Both the position numbers and the translations under genes were made by a program. DNA of 64,000 nucleotides from Saprospiraceae bacterium (lineage in GTDB: Bacteria > Bacteroidota > Bacteroidia > Chitinophagales > Saprospiraceae): NCBI GenBank assembly GCA_016710625.1, contig JADJVK010000009.1, positions 67,591 through 131,590 of the forward strand, in the 5' to 3' direction. Shown one piece after another: positions 30,801-40,758 of the stretch. A model generated the notes under the pieces. It did not search any database and was not told the origin of the DNA. It was given only the letters and a program-made list of their open reading frames with translations. How positions within the stretch are numbered: position 1 is the stretch's first letter; every line of letters starts with the position of its first letter.

Positions 30801-33800
30801 TCAACACTTAATAATTATTCTTCAAATGGTAATAGTTATAGTCAATTTGTAGGATTTGAAAAATCTACTGCTGCAAAATTGATAGAGTTAAAAGGCTATG
30901 TTGGTTACAATGAATCTAGATTAGAGGTGACATCTGATTATATCTTTTCAAAAAGTGATTTAACTTATAGTGCAAAAGTTAATAATGAATTGGTTAGTGT
31001 TTTAATTGGTATTCAAGATATTGTTTTCACTGATTCATTAAAAGGATTTGCTGTTGGTTCGCCTGGACTATTTATGTCCACTGTTGATGGTGGAAAACTT
31101 GGAATAGACAAGTATTCTTTAACTTCATTATTATCATTAAATGTAATTAAATTTACTTCACAACAACTTGGTTTTATTGTTGGAAACTTTGGTACAATCT
31201 TTAGAACGACAAATGGAGGAGCAAATTGGAATTTGCTTGTTTCAAGTGGTGCATTTGATTTAAATGATATTGATGGATCAAGTGATAATTATATTCATGC
31301 CGTTGGAACAGACGGTTTGTAATAGAAAGTTTAAATGGTGGAGCTAATTGGACTGCAAAACAAATTGACCCAAAAGAAGAAATTACTAGTATTTCAAATC
31401 CAAAAGATAGTTTGATGTATGTTGTTGGTGTAAATGGGTATATTTATAAATTTGGCAATGGTGTTTGGAATAGTGGAAGAGTAAAATCTCATGTTACTTT
31501 GAAAGATGTATTTGTTTTAAATAATTTATATGGATATACTGTAGGTGATAAAGAAGCTTATAAAACTTTTGATGGAGGTACTAACTGGGTACCTATGTTA
31601 GGTTTTTTGGTTTTGAATTTAATAGTGTGAAATTTGTAAGTAGAGATACCGGTTTTGTAACTGGAAGTGAAGGTACTGGAAAAGCAAGATTATTAAAATC
31701 AACAAATTTTGGTGAAAATTGGAATATGTTAAATCCTGGAAATTCTCTTCCATTAAGAGGAGTTTATATTAATAAAGATAGAGATGGATGGGCTGGTGGT
31801 AATCAATTTGATATCATTAAAATTAATCGACCAGGATTTAGTTCAAGAATTGATACTATTTGTAAGGACAAACTTTTCATTAGGTACTGGTCATGGTGTA
31901 TATTCAAAACTGGAATATATAGAGATACTTTTAATGATGTAAAAGGTTGTGATAGTTTAGTCATAACAAATCTTTATGTTCGTCCAAATAATACATTAAA
32001 GACTTCTAGACTCCCAACTATTTGTTTAGGTGATTCTTTAAATATTTTCTTGCCAAATAATCAAATATTACCCAACACAACATATAAATGGCTGTATAAT
32101 GGAAATATTGTTCCAAATCAAACAGCTAATACAATAGTTGCAAAAAAACAAGGAGATTATCAATTACAAGTATATCATGGTGGATGTTATGTTTCTTCTG
32201 ATACAATTAGAGTAGATACTTTAGCATTACCTAAACCAAAAATTCTTGGTAATCCTTTTACATGTCAAGGTAATTTTACTATATTGGAAATAAATACTAC
32301 TTTTCCAAATCTTACATGGTCTAATGGCAAAAAAACCAATCAAATTGCAGTTAATACCCCTGGCTATTATTCAATAACAGTGACTGGTGATAATGGATGT
32401 TTGGGAAAGATAGTATAAATGTACAAGTTGGTACAAAACCAACTCCTAATATTTCAGGTGCTTTAGCAATATGTCAAGGAGTAGGTACTACATTAGATGC
32501 AGGAAATTTTGCAAAATTTGTTTGGTCAACTAGTGATACAACACAAAAGATAAATGTTACTACAGCTGGCAGTTATTCTGTAACTGTTACTAATAGCTCT
32601 GGATGTACTGGTGAAACTCAAGTTGAAGTCACAGAAGAAGGTACACCAGATCCTGATTTTGAAGGACTTACTACTTTTTGTGAAGGTAAATCAACATTAT
32701 TAAAAACAATAAATGGTCCTTTTGCTTCTTATAAATGGTCTAATGGTCTAACTACTGCTGATATTAATGTAACAAATAAAGGAATTTATACCGTTACTGT
32801 TACTTCATCTAAAGGATGTATTGGTATAGATTCAATAGAAATGAATGAATTACCAGCACCTAAGCCAGAATTGGGAGATTCCATTCAACTTTGTGATGGA
32901 AAAACCATTAATTTAACTCCAGGCTCTGGATTTAATACTTATTTGTGGTCAACTGGTGAAAATACTGAATTAATTAGTGTCAATACATCTGATAATTATT
33001 CAGTTACAGTTACTAATGACTTTGGTTGTGATGCAGCTGATACTATTTCAGTTCAAGTTGGATTCAAGCCAAATCCAGATATAAAAGGTGTTTTAGCAAT
33101 TTGTGAAGGTACACAAACCAAGTTAACAGCAAAATCTGGGTTTACGAATTATCAATGGAGCACTAGTTCAACTGAGGATTCTATAATTGTTACGACAAAA
33201 GGAAATTACTCCGTTACAGTAACCGATAAAAATGGTTGTATTGGTTCACAACAAGTTTCAGTTACAGAAAGTCCGAGTCCTAAACCCGCTATTACTGGTA
33301 ATTTAAACATTTGTGAAGGAGCAAAAACAGATTTAAATGCCGGATTAGGATATTCTAAATATGAATGGAGTAATGGTTTCAAAAGTCAAATAAATCCAGT
33401 TTCTACTGGTGGAACATATGATGTTACTGTTACCAATACAGCAGGTTGTACTGGTACGAGTTCAGTAACAGTAAATTCTATTGCTTCACCGATACCACAA
33501 ATCACTGGGGTACTGAAATTCTGTAATGGAAGTAATTCTACATTAGATGCTGGTTCTGGATTTACAACTTATAGTTGGTCAGGTGGTGGTTCATCACAGA
33601 CACTTAATGTAACAAATTCTGGAACTTACATTGTAACAGTTTCTAATTCAAATAATTGTAAAGGATATGATACTGTTGATGTAGTTGCACAGCCATTACC
33701 AAATCCAAATATTAGTGGTGTTTTAGGAATTTGTGAAGGTCAACCTACTACTCTTAAGTCTGATACTGGATTTGTTAGCTATGTTTGGACAGGCTCATTT

Positions 33801-36342
33801 ACAGGTAATTCATTGACAGTTACTAAAGGTGGAACTTATAGTGTTACAGTTGTAGATCAATTAGGTTGTAAGGGGAAGTGATACGGTTGTCATAAATGAA
33901 ACATTAAATCCAAAACCTACAATCACTGGTTTAAAATCTTTCTGTGAAGGCACATCAACAACTTTAAATGCTGGAAACGGGTTTACAACTTATATATGGA
34001 GTGATGGAAAAAATGCTGCTCAAAATATTGTAACAACATCTGGAAAATATGTAGTAACTGTTAGTAATAGTGCAGGTTGTGTAGGAAAAGATAGTATTAC
34101 AGTTTCAACCATTGCTGCACCTGTTCCTGATATTACTGGTAAGCTAAGTTTCTGTGAAGGCAATAATACAACATTAAATGTTGGTACATTTAATACTTAT
34201 AAATGGTCAAATGGAAATTCATCAAATTCTATAACAGTTTCTAATGCTGGAAAATATAGTATTACTGTTACGAATATTGATGGTTGTTTAGGTTATGATA
34301 CAGTGGATGTTGCTACTTTGAAGAACCCTTTACCAACAATTTCAGGACCAACTAGTTTATGTGCAGGTGATACTGCAAAACTTTCAGTTGAAACATTTAC
34401 AACTTACAAATGGAATAATAATAGTACTACACAAAATATCAATGCTTTAACCTCTGGAACTTATACAGTTACTGTAACCAATTCAGATGGTTGTATAGGA
34501 ACAGATGATATTACAATTAATTTTAATTCAAGTTTAAAACCTGTAATTACTGGTAATTTGAATATTTGTGAAGGACAAAGTACAATTTTGGATGCTGGTA
34601 CTGGTTATTCATCTTATACTTGGTCCAATGGTGGAAATTTCCAAGTAAATCAAGTTAGTACATCTGGAACCTATAAAGTTACAGTTACTAGTGCATCAGG
34701 ATGTAAAGGAGTTGATTCTGTTGTTTTAAATGTTCTTAGCAAACCATCACCTGCAATTTCTGGAAATCTAACGATCTGTAAAGGGGAATCTACGAATATC
34801 ACCGTAAATAGTTCATTTGCTAAATATGAATGGATTGACGGAAGTGTAACTCCATCCATAAATGTTACAAAAGGTGGTGTATATTCTGTAACAGTGACGA
34901 ATGCAGGAGGTTGTACTGGAACTGCACAAGTTAATGTAGTTGAAAATCCATTACCAACACCTACTATTTCAGGAAATTTAACAATTTGTGAAGGTGCAAC
35001 TACAACATTATCTGCCAATTCTGGATTTGCTGGATATTCTTGGAATACAAATGAAACTACTGCTTCAATTGATGTAACTAAATCTGGAAATTATACTGTA
35101 ACTGTTTCAGATGCAAATGGTTGTAGAAATACTAAATCTGTTGACGTTGTTGTAAATCCTAATCCTAAACCAACAGTTGGTGGTATTTTGAGTATTTGTG
35201 ATGGCAATAGCACTACCCTATCTGTTGCTTCTACTTACCAGAATTACATTTGGTCTAGTGGCGAAAATACATTCCAAATTAATGTTACTAAAGCTGGAGA
35301 TTATCTTGTAACTGTAACTGATTCAAAGGGTTGTAAAGGAACTTCAAGTGCTAAAGTTGATGTTGCAGATGCTCCAAAAGTTTCTATTAATGGAAGTACA
35401 ATATTCTGTGAAGGTGCAAGTACTGATTTAGATGCTGGAACTGGTTTTAAATCTTATTTATGGTCAAATGGTTCGACTGAATCTAAAATATCAATAAGTA
35501 ATGCTGGTCAATATTCAATTACTGTAACCAATGATGCTGGCTGTAAAGGGTTCTCAACAATTAGTACATCTACTATTAATAGACCAAGTGCCAAAATACT
35601 TGATGATGTAAATGAATATTGCCCTGGTGATACCATTTTATTATCTGGAATTGGCGGTGAGAAATTCAAGTGGATAACTGATATTGGAATTGTAGGTGCT
35701 CCTGATACTTCTGATACATATTTAATAACGAATGCTACATCAAATGTAACTCTTGCAGTTTCTAATATTTGTGGCTCGGATACTGCACATGCAACATTTA
35801 CTATTTTATCATCAGCAATCGGTGGAATTGCTGAAGATACGATTTCCTTATTAAAAGGTGCAAATGTTACTTTAGCTGCAACTGGTGGAGGAACTTATTC
35901 TTGGATCAGTCCTTATACTTTGAGTTGTAAAAATTGTTCGAAACCATTACTAACGCCAACTGAATCATCAAATATTTATGTGATTGTTACAGATAAAAAT
36001 GGTTGTAAAATTAAGGATTCTGTTTATCTAAATGTTGAATTGAATATTGAAGACATAATTGAAGTTGTGAATACCATTACACCAAATGGAGATGGCAAAA
36101 ATGATAAACTGATTCTAAAAGGATTGGAAGTCTTTGAAAATGCTACTTTAACAGTTTATAATAGATGGGGTGATGTAGTTTATAATAATAAATTTTCAAA
36201 AGATAAAACTAAAATAATTGAAGATGCTTTTGATGGCACCAAAAATGGATTACCATTACCAGCTGGTACTTATTACTATGTCTTAAAAGTTTTAGATACT
36301 GGAAAAGAATTCAAGAGTGTTTTAATTATTGTAAGAGATTAG
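27834..36342 (+). CDS. Giant M43 protease / propeller / Ig-repeat adhesin with T9SS type B domain, many frameshifts
   Basis: Read as one gene of about 2837 residues. In order: signal peptide (start 27834, ending LLAQ); M43-type metalloprotease with HEIGHALSLYH (~residue 231) and Met-turn YMSYCPG; a CARDB-like domain; a jelly-roll-like domain; an Ig-like domain; YCF48/BNR-type propeller repeats (TNGWIVGNKGNVFK, YKTIDAGxNWT) at about 30.1-31.8 kb; a GCDSL-type module; sixteen 70-residue Ig-like repeats; and a CHU_C sorting domain (TPNGDGKNDKL ... NRWGDVVY). Frame breaks: 27940-27960, 29583, 29752, 30495, 31316, 31603, three between 31870 and 31909, 32406, 33872. Correcting them (eight missing and three extra bases is one solution) gives a whole-codon length. 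Unbroken joints such as GCLGKDSINV and GCKGSDTVV support a single gene. A pseudogene is the alternative. Confidence 0.8.
32240..35600 (+). repeat. Sixteen tandem 70-residue (210-bp) Ig-like repeats
   Basis: Within the giant adhesin, about sixteen units of close to 210 bp each read I-x-G-x-L-x-I-C-E-G ... Y-x-W-S ... G-x-Y-x-V-T-V-T-x-x-x-G-C-x-G-x-D. Each has one cysteine after the first strand and one near the end, consistent with a disulfide per domain. Units differ at many positions, so they are old repeats rather than recent copies. Two frame breaks fall in the array (32406, 33872); the last 2.4 kb of the gene has none. Confidence 0.9.
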
Positions 36343-36379
36343 AAAATCAATTATTAATTAATGATTTAAAAAAGTTAAA

Positions 36380-37306
36380 ATGAAAAAATTATTATTATAT
36401 ATTTTATTATTAAGTCCATTTTTTGCTTTTGCTCAGCAATATCCGATTACCAATTCATTAAGACAAACTGAATTCATTTGGAATCCAGCAATGACTGGAA
36501 TAAATGAAAGAGCTGAAATTGGAGTGAGCTATAGACAACAATGGTTAGGTTTTGCTGGTGCTCCAGTAACTGGCATATTATCTGGCCAGAAAACTTTGTC
36601 AAGAATGAATATGGGTTTTGGTGGTGCATTGATGTTTGATAGAACAGGACCACTTACTTTTATTGGTATAAATGGTGCTTACAACTACAAATTTTCATTA
36701 CAATTTAATGATGATGATCAATTGAGTATTGGAGTTTTAGCTTCAGCTGGTCAATATCGCTATGATGGAAATCTTGCAAAAGTTGCTGATTCTGGTGATG
36801 AATTAGTCATTGGTGCACAAAGTTCTCAGTTTAATTTTAATGCAGGTGTAGGCGTCTTTTATTCTTCCGTTCCAGATTCGAAGCAAAATGAAAGTAACTT
36901 CTATTTTGGCGTTGCGGCACCTCAATTATTGCCTTCGAAGCTTAGTTTTACAGGAAATAGTAATGAGGTTAAATTGAAAAGATCATTACATGGAAATATT
37001 GTTGGTGGATTTAAAATAGCAAATGAATCATATTATACTGAGCATACTGGTTGGTTAAATTATGCAGATGCAAAATTGTATAATTTAAGCTACCAATTCA
37101 AGTTTGAGCAAATTGATCAATTCTGGGGTGCTTTGTATATCAATACGAACTTTACTGCTGGATTGAATTGTGGATTTATTTGGAAAAATGATATGTTTGG
37201 TGAAAATGGACAATTAAGAGTTGGTATCGCTGGTTTATATAACTTAAGCACCAATGGTCAATATCAAGGATTTAGTTATGAATTAATGACAGCCGCTAGA
37301 TTTTAA
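36380..37306 (+). CDS. PorP/SprF-family type IX secretion-associated outer-membrane protein
   Basis: A 308-residue protein with signal peptide MKKLLLYILLLSPFFAFAQ and the family opening QYPITNSL ... WNPAMTG, then FRQQW-type YRQQWLGFAGAP and beta-barrel strands ending YELMTAARF. SprF in Flavobacterium johnsoniae is needed for secretion of the adhesin SprB, and PorP/SprF paralogues commonly sit beside type B sorted giants. Here it starts 37 bases after the giant adhesin, so it is inferred to be its dedicated secretion or attachment partner. A hairpin terminator follows. There is no frameshift. Confidence 0.93.
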   Translation: MKKLLLYILLLSPFFAFAQQYPITNSLRQTEFIWNPAMTGINERAEIGVSYRQQWLGFAGAPVTGILSGQKTLSRMNMGFGGALMFDRTGPLTFIGINGAYNYKFSLQFNDDDQLSIGVLASAGQYRYDGNLAKVADSGDELVIGAQSSQFNFNAGVGVFYSSVPDSKQNESNFYFGVAAPQLLPSKLSFTGNSNEVKLKRSLHGNIVGGFKIANESYYTEHTGWLNYADAKLYNLSYQFKFEQIDQFWGALYINTNFTAGLNCGFIWKNDMFGENGQLRVGIAGLYNLSTNGQYQGFSYELMTAARF

Positions 37307-37331
37307 ATTAAAATATTGTTTTAAGCAGCAT

Positions 37332-37375
37332 AAAATCATGATTATTCGTTATATACGGGTAGTCATGATTTTTTT
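37332..37375 (+). terminator. Rho-independent terminator after the PorP/SprF gene
   Basis: AAAATCATGA (37332-37341) pairs perfectly with TCATGATTTT (37363-37372) across a 21-base loop and is followed by more Ts. It closes the adhesin-PorP/SprF unit. Confidence 0.75.
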
Positions 37376-37387
37376 AATTTAAGTAGC

Positions 37388-38689
37388 TTGAGTAAATTTC
37401 AAACATTAAATATAAAAAATAATCTAAATCATTTTAAATCATTTAATGGTTTAAGAATTTTACAAATTTGTAAAAAATTTCCTTACCCACTTAAGGACGG
37501 TGAATCTATTGCTGTTAAATTTTTGAGTAAAGCGATGTATGAACTTGGTTGTCAAATCACTTTACTTGCCATGAATACATCTAAACATTATATAAATGTA
37601 GAAAATCACTATAATGATTTGACACATTATAAGGACATTTATACAGTTGAAATTGATAACCAAATCAATCCAATTGATGCTTTTTTCAACCTTTTTTCCA
37701 AGGATTCTTACCATATCAGTAGATATGTTTCCAAAGAATTTGAATTGCAATTGATTGATATTTTAAATAAAAATCAATTTGATATTATCCAATTAGAAAC
37801 TTTGTATTTAGCTCCATATATATCCATTATCAAAGCACATTCTAATGCAAAAATAGTGATGCGATCTCATAACGTTGAGTTCGAAATTTGGGATAGAATT
37901 GTATTGAATTCAAATCATTTAATTAAAAAATATTATATCAAATATCTTGCAAAAAAACTAAAAACTTTTGAGTTAGATCAGCTAAATAAATGGGATTATT
38001 GCCTTGGAATTACTGCAAGGGATTTAGAGAAATATAAAACCTTAGGGATGAGAAAACCATCAATGGTATGCCCTATTGGCTTGGATATTTCTGATTATAT
38101 GGCAAATGGTGAATGTTTTAAAAAGCCATTGGAAATAAGTTTTATTGGCTCATTAGATTGGATGCCCAACTTAGAAGCTTTGGATTGGTTTCTAAATGAG
38201 GTTTGGGAAAAATTGATACTAAAATTGCCCAATATTAGATTTCATATTGCTGGTAGAAACACTCCAGACAAAATCAAAAAATTAAATAGTGAGTCGATAA
38301 TCATTCATGGAGAGGTTGATTCAGCAATTGATTTCATCAATTCATACCCGATTATGATGGTGCCAATTTTATCCGGTGGTGGAATGAGGGCTAAAATTTT
38401 GGAAGGCATGGCTTTAGGAAAAGTTGTAATCACTACTTCTATTGGATTAGAAGGTATTGATGCAACTGATTTTGAACATGTTTTAATTGCTAATTCACCA
38501 AATGAATTTGTTCAAAAAATGGAATGGGCAGAAAATAATTTGACAGAACTATTGTCTATCGGTCAAAGAGCACAAGTATTTGTAGCAAAACATTTTGACA
38601 ATTATTCAATTGCAAATAGTGTTATAAATCAATACTTTATGTTGGTTGGCAAAGAAAATCATAAGTTAGAAGCATCATTTTCATTGTAA
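37388..38689 (+). CDS. GT4-type glycosyltransferase
   Basis: A 433-residue group 1 glycosyltransferase. The N-terminal Rossmann region begins GLRILQICKKFPYPLKDGES. The C-terminal donor-binding domain has FIGSLDWMPNLEALDWF and PILSGGGMRAKILEGMALGK with the acidic residues expected in GT4 enzymes. No membrane segment. The start is TTG at 37388, as no early ATG exists before residue 50. The next gene is a second, related GT4 enzyme. Together they probably build a surface glycan, perhaps the glycan attached to T9SS cargo, but that is only inferred from position. Confidence 0.88.
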   Translation: MSKFQTLNIKNNLNHFKSFNGLRILQICKKFPYPLKDGESIAVKFLSKAMYELGCQITLLAMNTSKHYINVENHYNDLTHYKDIYTVEIDNQINPIDAFFNLFSKDSYHISRYVSKEFELQLIDILNKNQFDIIQLETLYLAPYISIIKAHSNAKIVMRSHNVEFEIWDRIVLNSNHLIKKYYIKYLAKKLKTFELDQLNKWDYCLGITARDLEKYKTLGMRKPSMVCPIGLDISDYMANGECFKKPLEISFIGSLDWMPNLEALDWFLNEVWEKLILKLPNIRFHIAGRNTPDKIKKLNSESIIIHGEVDSAIDFINSYPIMMVPILSGGGMRAKILEGMALGKVVITTSIGLEGIDATDFEHVLIANSPNEFVQKMEWAENNLTELLSIGQRAQVFVAKHFDNYSIANSVINQYFMLVGKENHKLEASFSL

Positions 38690-38740
38690 AAAGTGGCAAT
38701 TAATTCCTTTCTTTTTTATAAATTGCAAGAAAATTAGTAA

Positions 38741-39910
38741 GTGAAAATACTTATTGTATCTTCAAGATTTCCATATCCTCTCGAAAAAGGGGACAAATTA
38801 AGACTTTATCATCAAATTGAATATTTATCAAAGGTTCATGAAATTGTTTTATGTTCGTTAACTGAAGAGGATATAAATCAAAATGATTTAGATGCAATTG
38901 CTCCATTTTGTTCAAATATTTATGTTTTCAAATTAAGTAAGTTTCGTTTAATTATAAGATTGTTAAGATCAATAATAAAACGTTTGCCTTTTTCTATTGG
39001 ATATTTTTATAGTGTTTCCATTCAAAGAAAAATTAATAATGTCATTAAAGAAGAGTTGCCAGATCATATTTATTGCAATTTGATAAGAACCTCAGAATAT
39101 ATAAAAGATGTGCAAATCAAGAAAAGTATAGATTACATGGATGCTTTTTCATCCATTATGCAAAAGAGATATACTGTTGCTAATATTTTCATGAAGGGTA
39201 TTTTAAAAAGAGAATATATTTTATTAAACAATTACGAACAAAAAATATTTTATTCTTTTGATAATCATTGTATTATTTCTGAACAAGATAGAAATGCTAT
39301 ACCTTTCAAAAATGTACAAAATATTGAAGTTATTCCAAATGGAATTGATATAGATTATTTTAAACCAAACGATGAAATCAAGAAAGAGTTTGATTTGGTT
39401 TTTGTTGGAAATCTAGGATATCATCCAAATGTTATCGCTGTTAAGTATTTTATGGGCGAAATATTGCCATCAATTATTTTAAAATACCCAAATATTAAAA
39501 TTTTGATTGCTGGAGCAAGACCAGATAATCAAATATTAAAAATGGCAAATCAAAACATTACCATTGAGGGTTGGTTGTCAGATATTCGAATGGCATATTG
39601 GAGGTCTAAAATTATGGTTGCTCCAATTTTTCAAGGAGCTGGTCAACAAAATAAAATTTTGGAGTCAATGGCTTGTGGAGTGCCTTGTATTACAACTAAT
39701 TTGGTTAATAACCCTTACAATGCTGAAAATAATAATGCAATTTTATTGGCAAATAATGCGAATGAATTTGCTGCTCAAATAGAAAGATTAATAGAGAACA
39801 AGTTGTTGTACAATGACTTAGTTCAAAATAGTTTACAATTTTCAAAAAAATTTAGTTGGGAAGCTTTTGGGGATAAATTGGCAAAATTGCTTGAAAAAGA
39901 CAATTGGTAA
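38741..39910 (+). CDS. GT4-type glycosyltransferase
   Basis: A 389-residue group 1 glycosyltransferase starting at GTG (MKILIVSSRFPYPLEKGDK). It resembles sugar transferases of the Stp1-like branch: the N-terminal half has the SIDYMDAFSSIMQKR block, and the C-terminal half FVGNLGYHPNVIAVKYF, IEGWLSDIRMAYW and the donor loop PIFQGAGQQNKILESMACG. It shares N-terminal architecture with the gene 51 bases upstream, suggesting a paired pathway. Its stop is 2 bases from the convergent esterase stop. Confidence 0.88.
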   Translation: MKILIVSSRFPYPLEKGDKLRLYHQIEYLSKVHEIVLCSLTEEDINQNDLDAIAPFCSNIYVFKLSKFRLIIRLLRSIIKRLPFSIGYFYSVSIQRKINNVIKEELPDHIYCNLIRTSEYIKDVQIKKSIDYMDAFSSIMQKRYTVANIFMKGILKREYILLNNYEQKIFYSFDNHCIISEQDRNAIPFKNVQNIEVIPNGIDIDYFKPNDEIKKEFDLVFVGNLGYHPNVIAVKYFMGEILPSIILKYPNIKILIAGARPDNQILKMANQNITIEGWLSDIRMAYWRSKIMVAPIFQGAGQQNKILESMACGVPCITTNLVNNPYNAENNNAILLANNANEFAAQIERLIENKLLYNDLVQNSLQFSKKFSWEAFGDKLAKLLEKDNW

Positions 39911-39911
39911 A

Positions 39912-40754
39912 TTATTTTTTATTCAAAAGCAAATTATTAAAATAGTTGCTTACAAATTCAATTTGATCCAGTGTTGAAACTTTCCAATATGCCCAATTAT
40001 GATCTCCAGGTCTTTCAGTATAGGTATGGTCAATATTCAAACTTAATAGTTTTAGATGCAATTTTCTATTAACATCAATCATAAAGTCTTTCACCCCACA
40101 ATCAATTAATAAAGGTGTATTTTTGGGCCAATTTTCACATAATTCTATTACAGTATGACTGTTCCAAACTTGTTTATTTGTATCATATTTACCTAGCCTC
40201 TTTTTTATATCCCAAGAATCTGGAAATTCCCTAAAATCTACTCCACCACTCATACTCCCAGCAATACCAAATATATCTGGATGTTTTATTGTTAAATATA
40301 ATGCTCCATGACCTCCCATACTTAAACCTACAATTCCTCTAAATTCCCGTTTTTTAATAGTTCTATAATGAATGTCTATAAAATCAACAACTTCATTTGC
40401 AATATGGGTTTCATATTTGAACTTTTCATCTATTGGACTATCGAAATACCAACTTCCATATCCCCCATCAGGGCAAACAAAAATCACTTTGTTCGTATTT
40501 GCTAATTCTCTTATATTCAACATATGATCAATGTAACCTTTATAATTTCCGCTATAGCCATGAAGTAGATAAATTACTGGGAATGTTGATGTTGTATCTT
40601 CAAAATAACTATTTGGAAGCACAATTGCTGCAGGAATATTCTTATTCATTGATTTGCTAAAAATATTTAGCGAATCAATCTGCTTACTTGCAAATGACAA
40701 TATTGAATATATTAGCCCCATAAAAGTGAATATTGTTTTTAATAACGATTTCAT
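39912..40754 (-). CDS. Secreted alpha/beta-hydrolase esterase (antigen 85/esterase D-like)
   Basis: A 280-residue protein with an N-terminal signal sequence (to about residue 22). The fold signature is YLLHGYSG (oxyanion side), nucleophile Ser145 in GLSMGGHGAL, Asp223 in DCGVKD and His252 in PGDHNW, a complete catalytic triad. The family includes S-formylglutathione hydrolases, feruloyl/acetyl-xylan esterases and mycolyltransferase relatives. Export suggests a carbohydrate-ester or other extracytoplasmic substrate. It begins 4 bases after the TolC stop, so both are in one transcript. Confidence 0.88.
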   Translation of the reverse strand: MKSLLKTIFTFMGLIYSILSFASKQIDSLNIFSKSMNKNIPAAIVLPNSYFEDTTSTFPVIYLLHGYSGNYKGYIDHMLNIRELANTNKVIFVCPDGGYGSWYFDSPIDEKFKYETHIANEVVDFIDIHYRTIKKREFRGIVGLSMGGHGALYLTIKHPDIFGIAGSMSGGVDFREFPDSWDIKKRLGKYDTNKQVWNSHTVIELCENWPKNTPLLIDCGVKDFMIDVNRKLHLKLLSLNIDHTYTERPGDHNWAYWKVSTLDQIEFVSNYFNNLLLNKK

Positions 40755-40758
40755 TTTC

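Noticed and set aside
32240..35600. CRISPR-like repeats
   Set aside because: The period is 210 bp, the units are diverged and coding, and no cas genes are present.
27834..36342. Programmed ribosomal frameshifting in the giant adhesin
   Set aside because: Sites differ in sequence, no common slippery heptamer with a downstream stem was seen, and the same kind of break occurs in many unrelated housekeeping genes.
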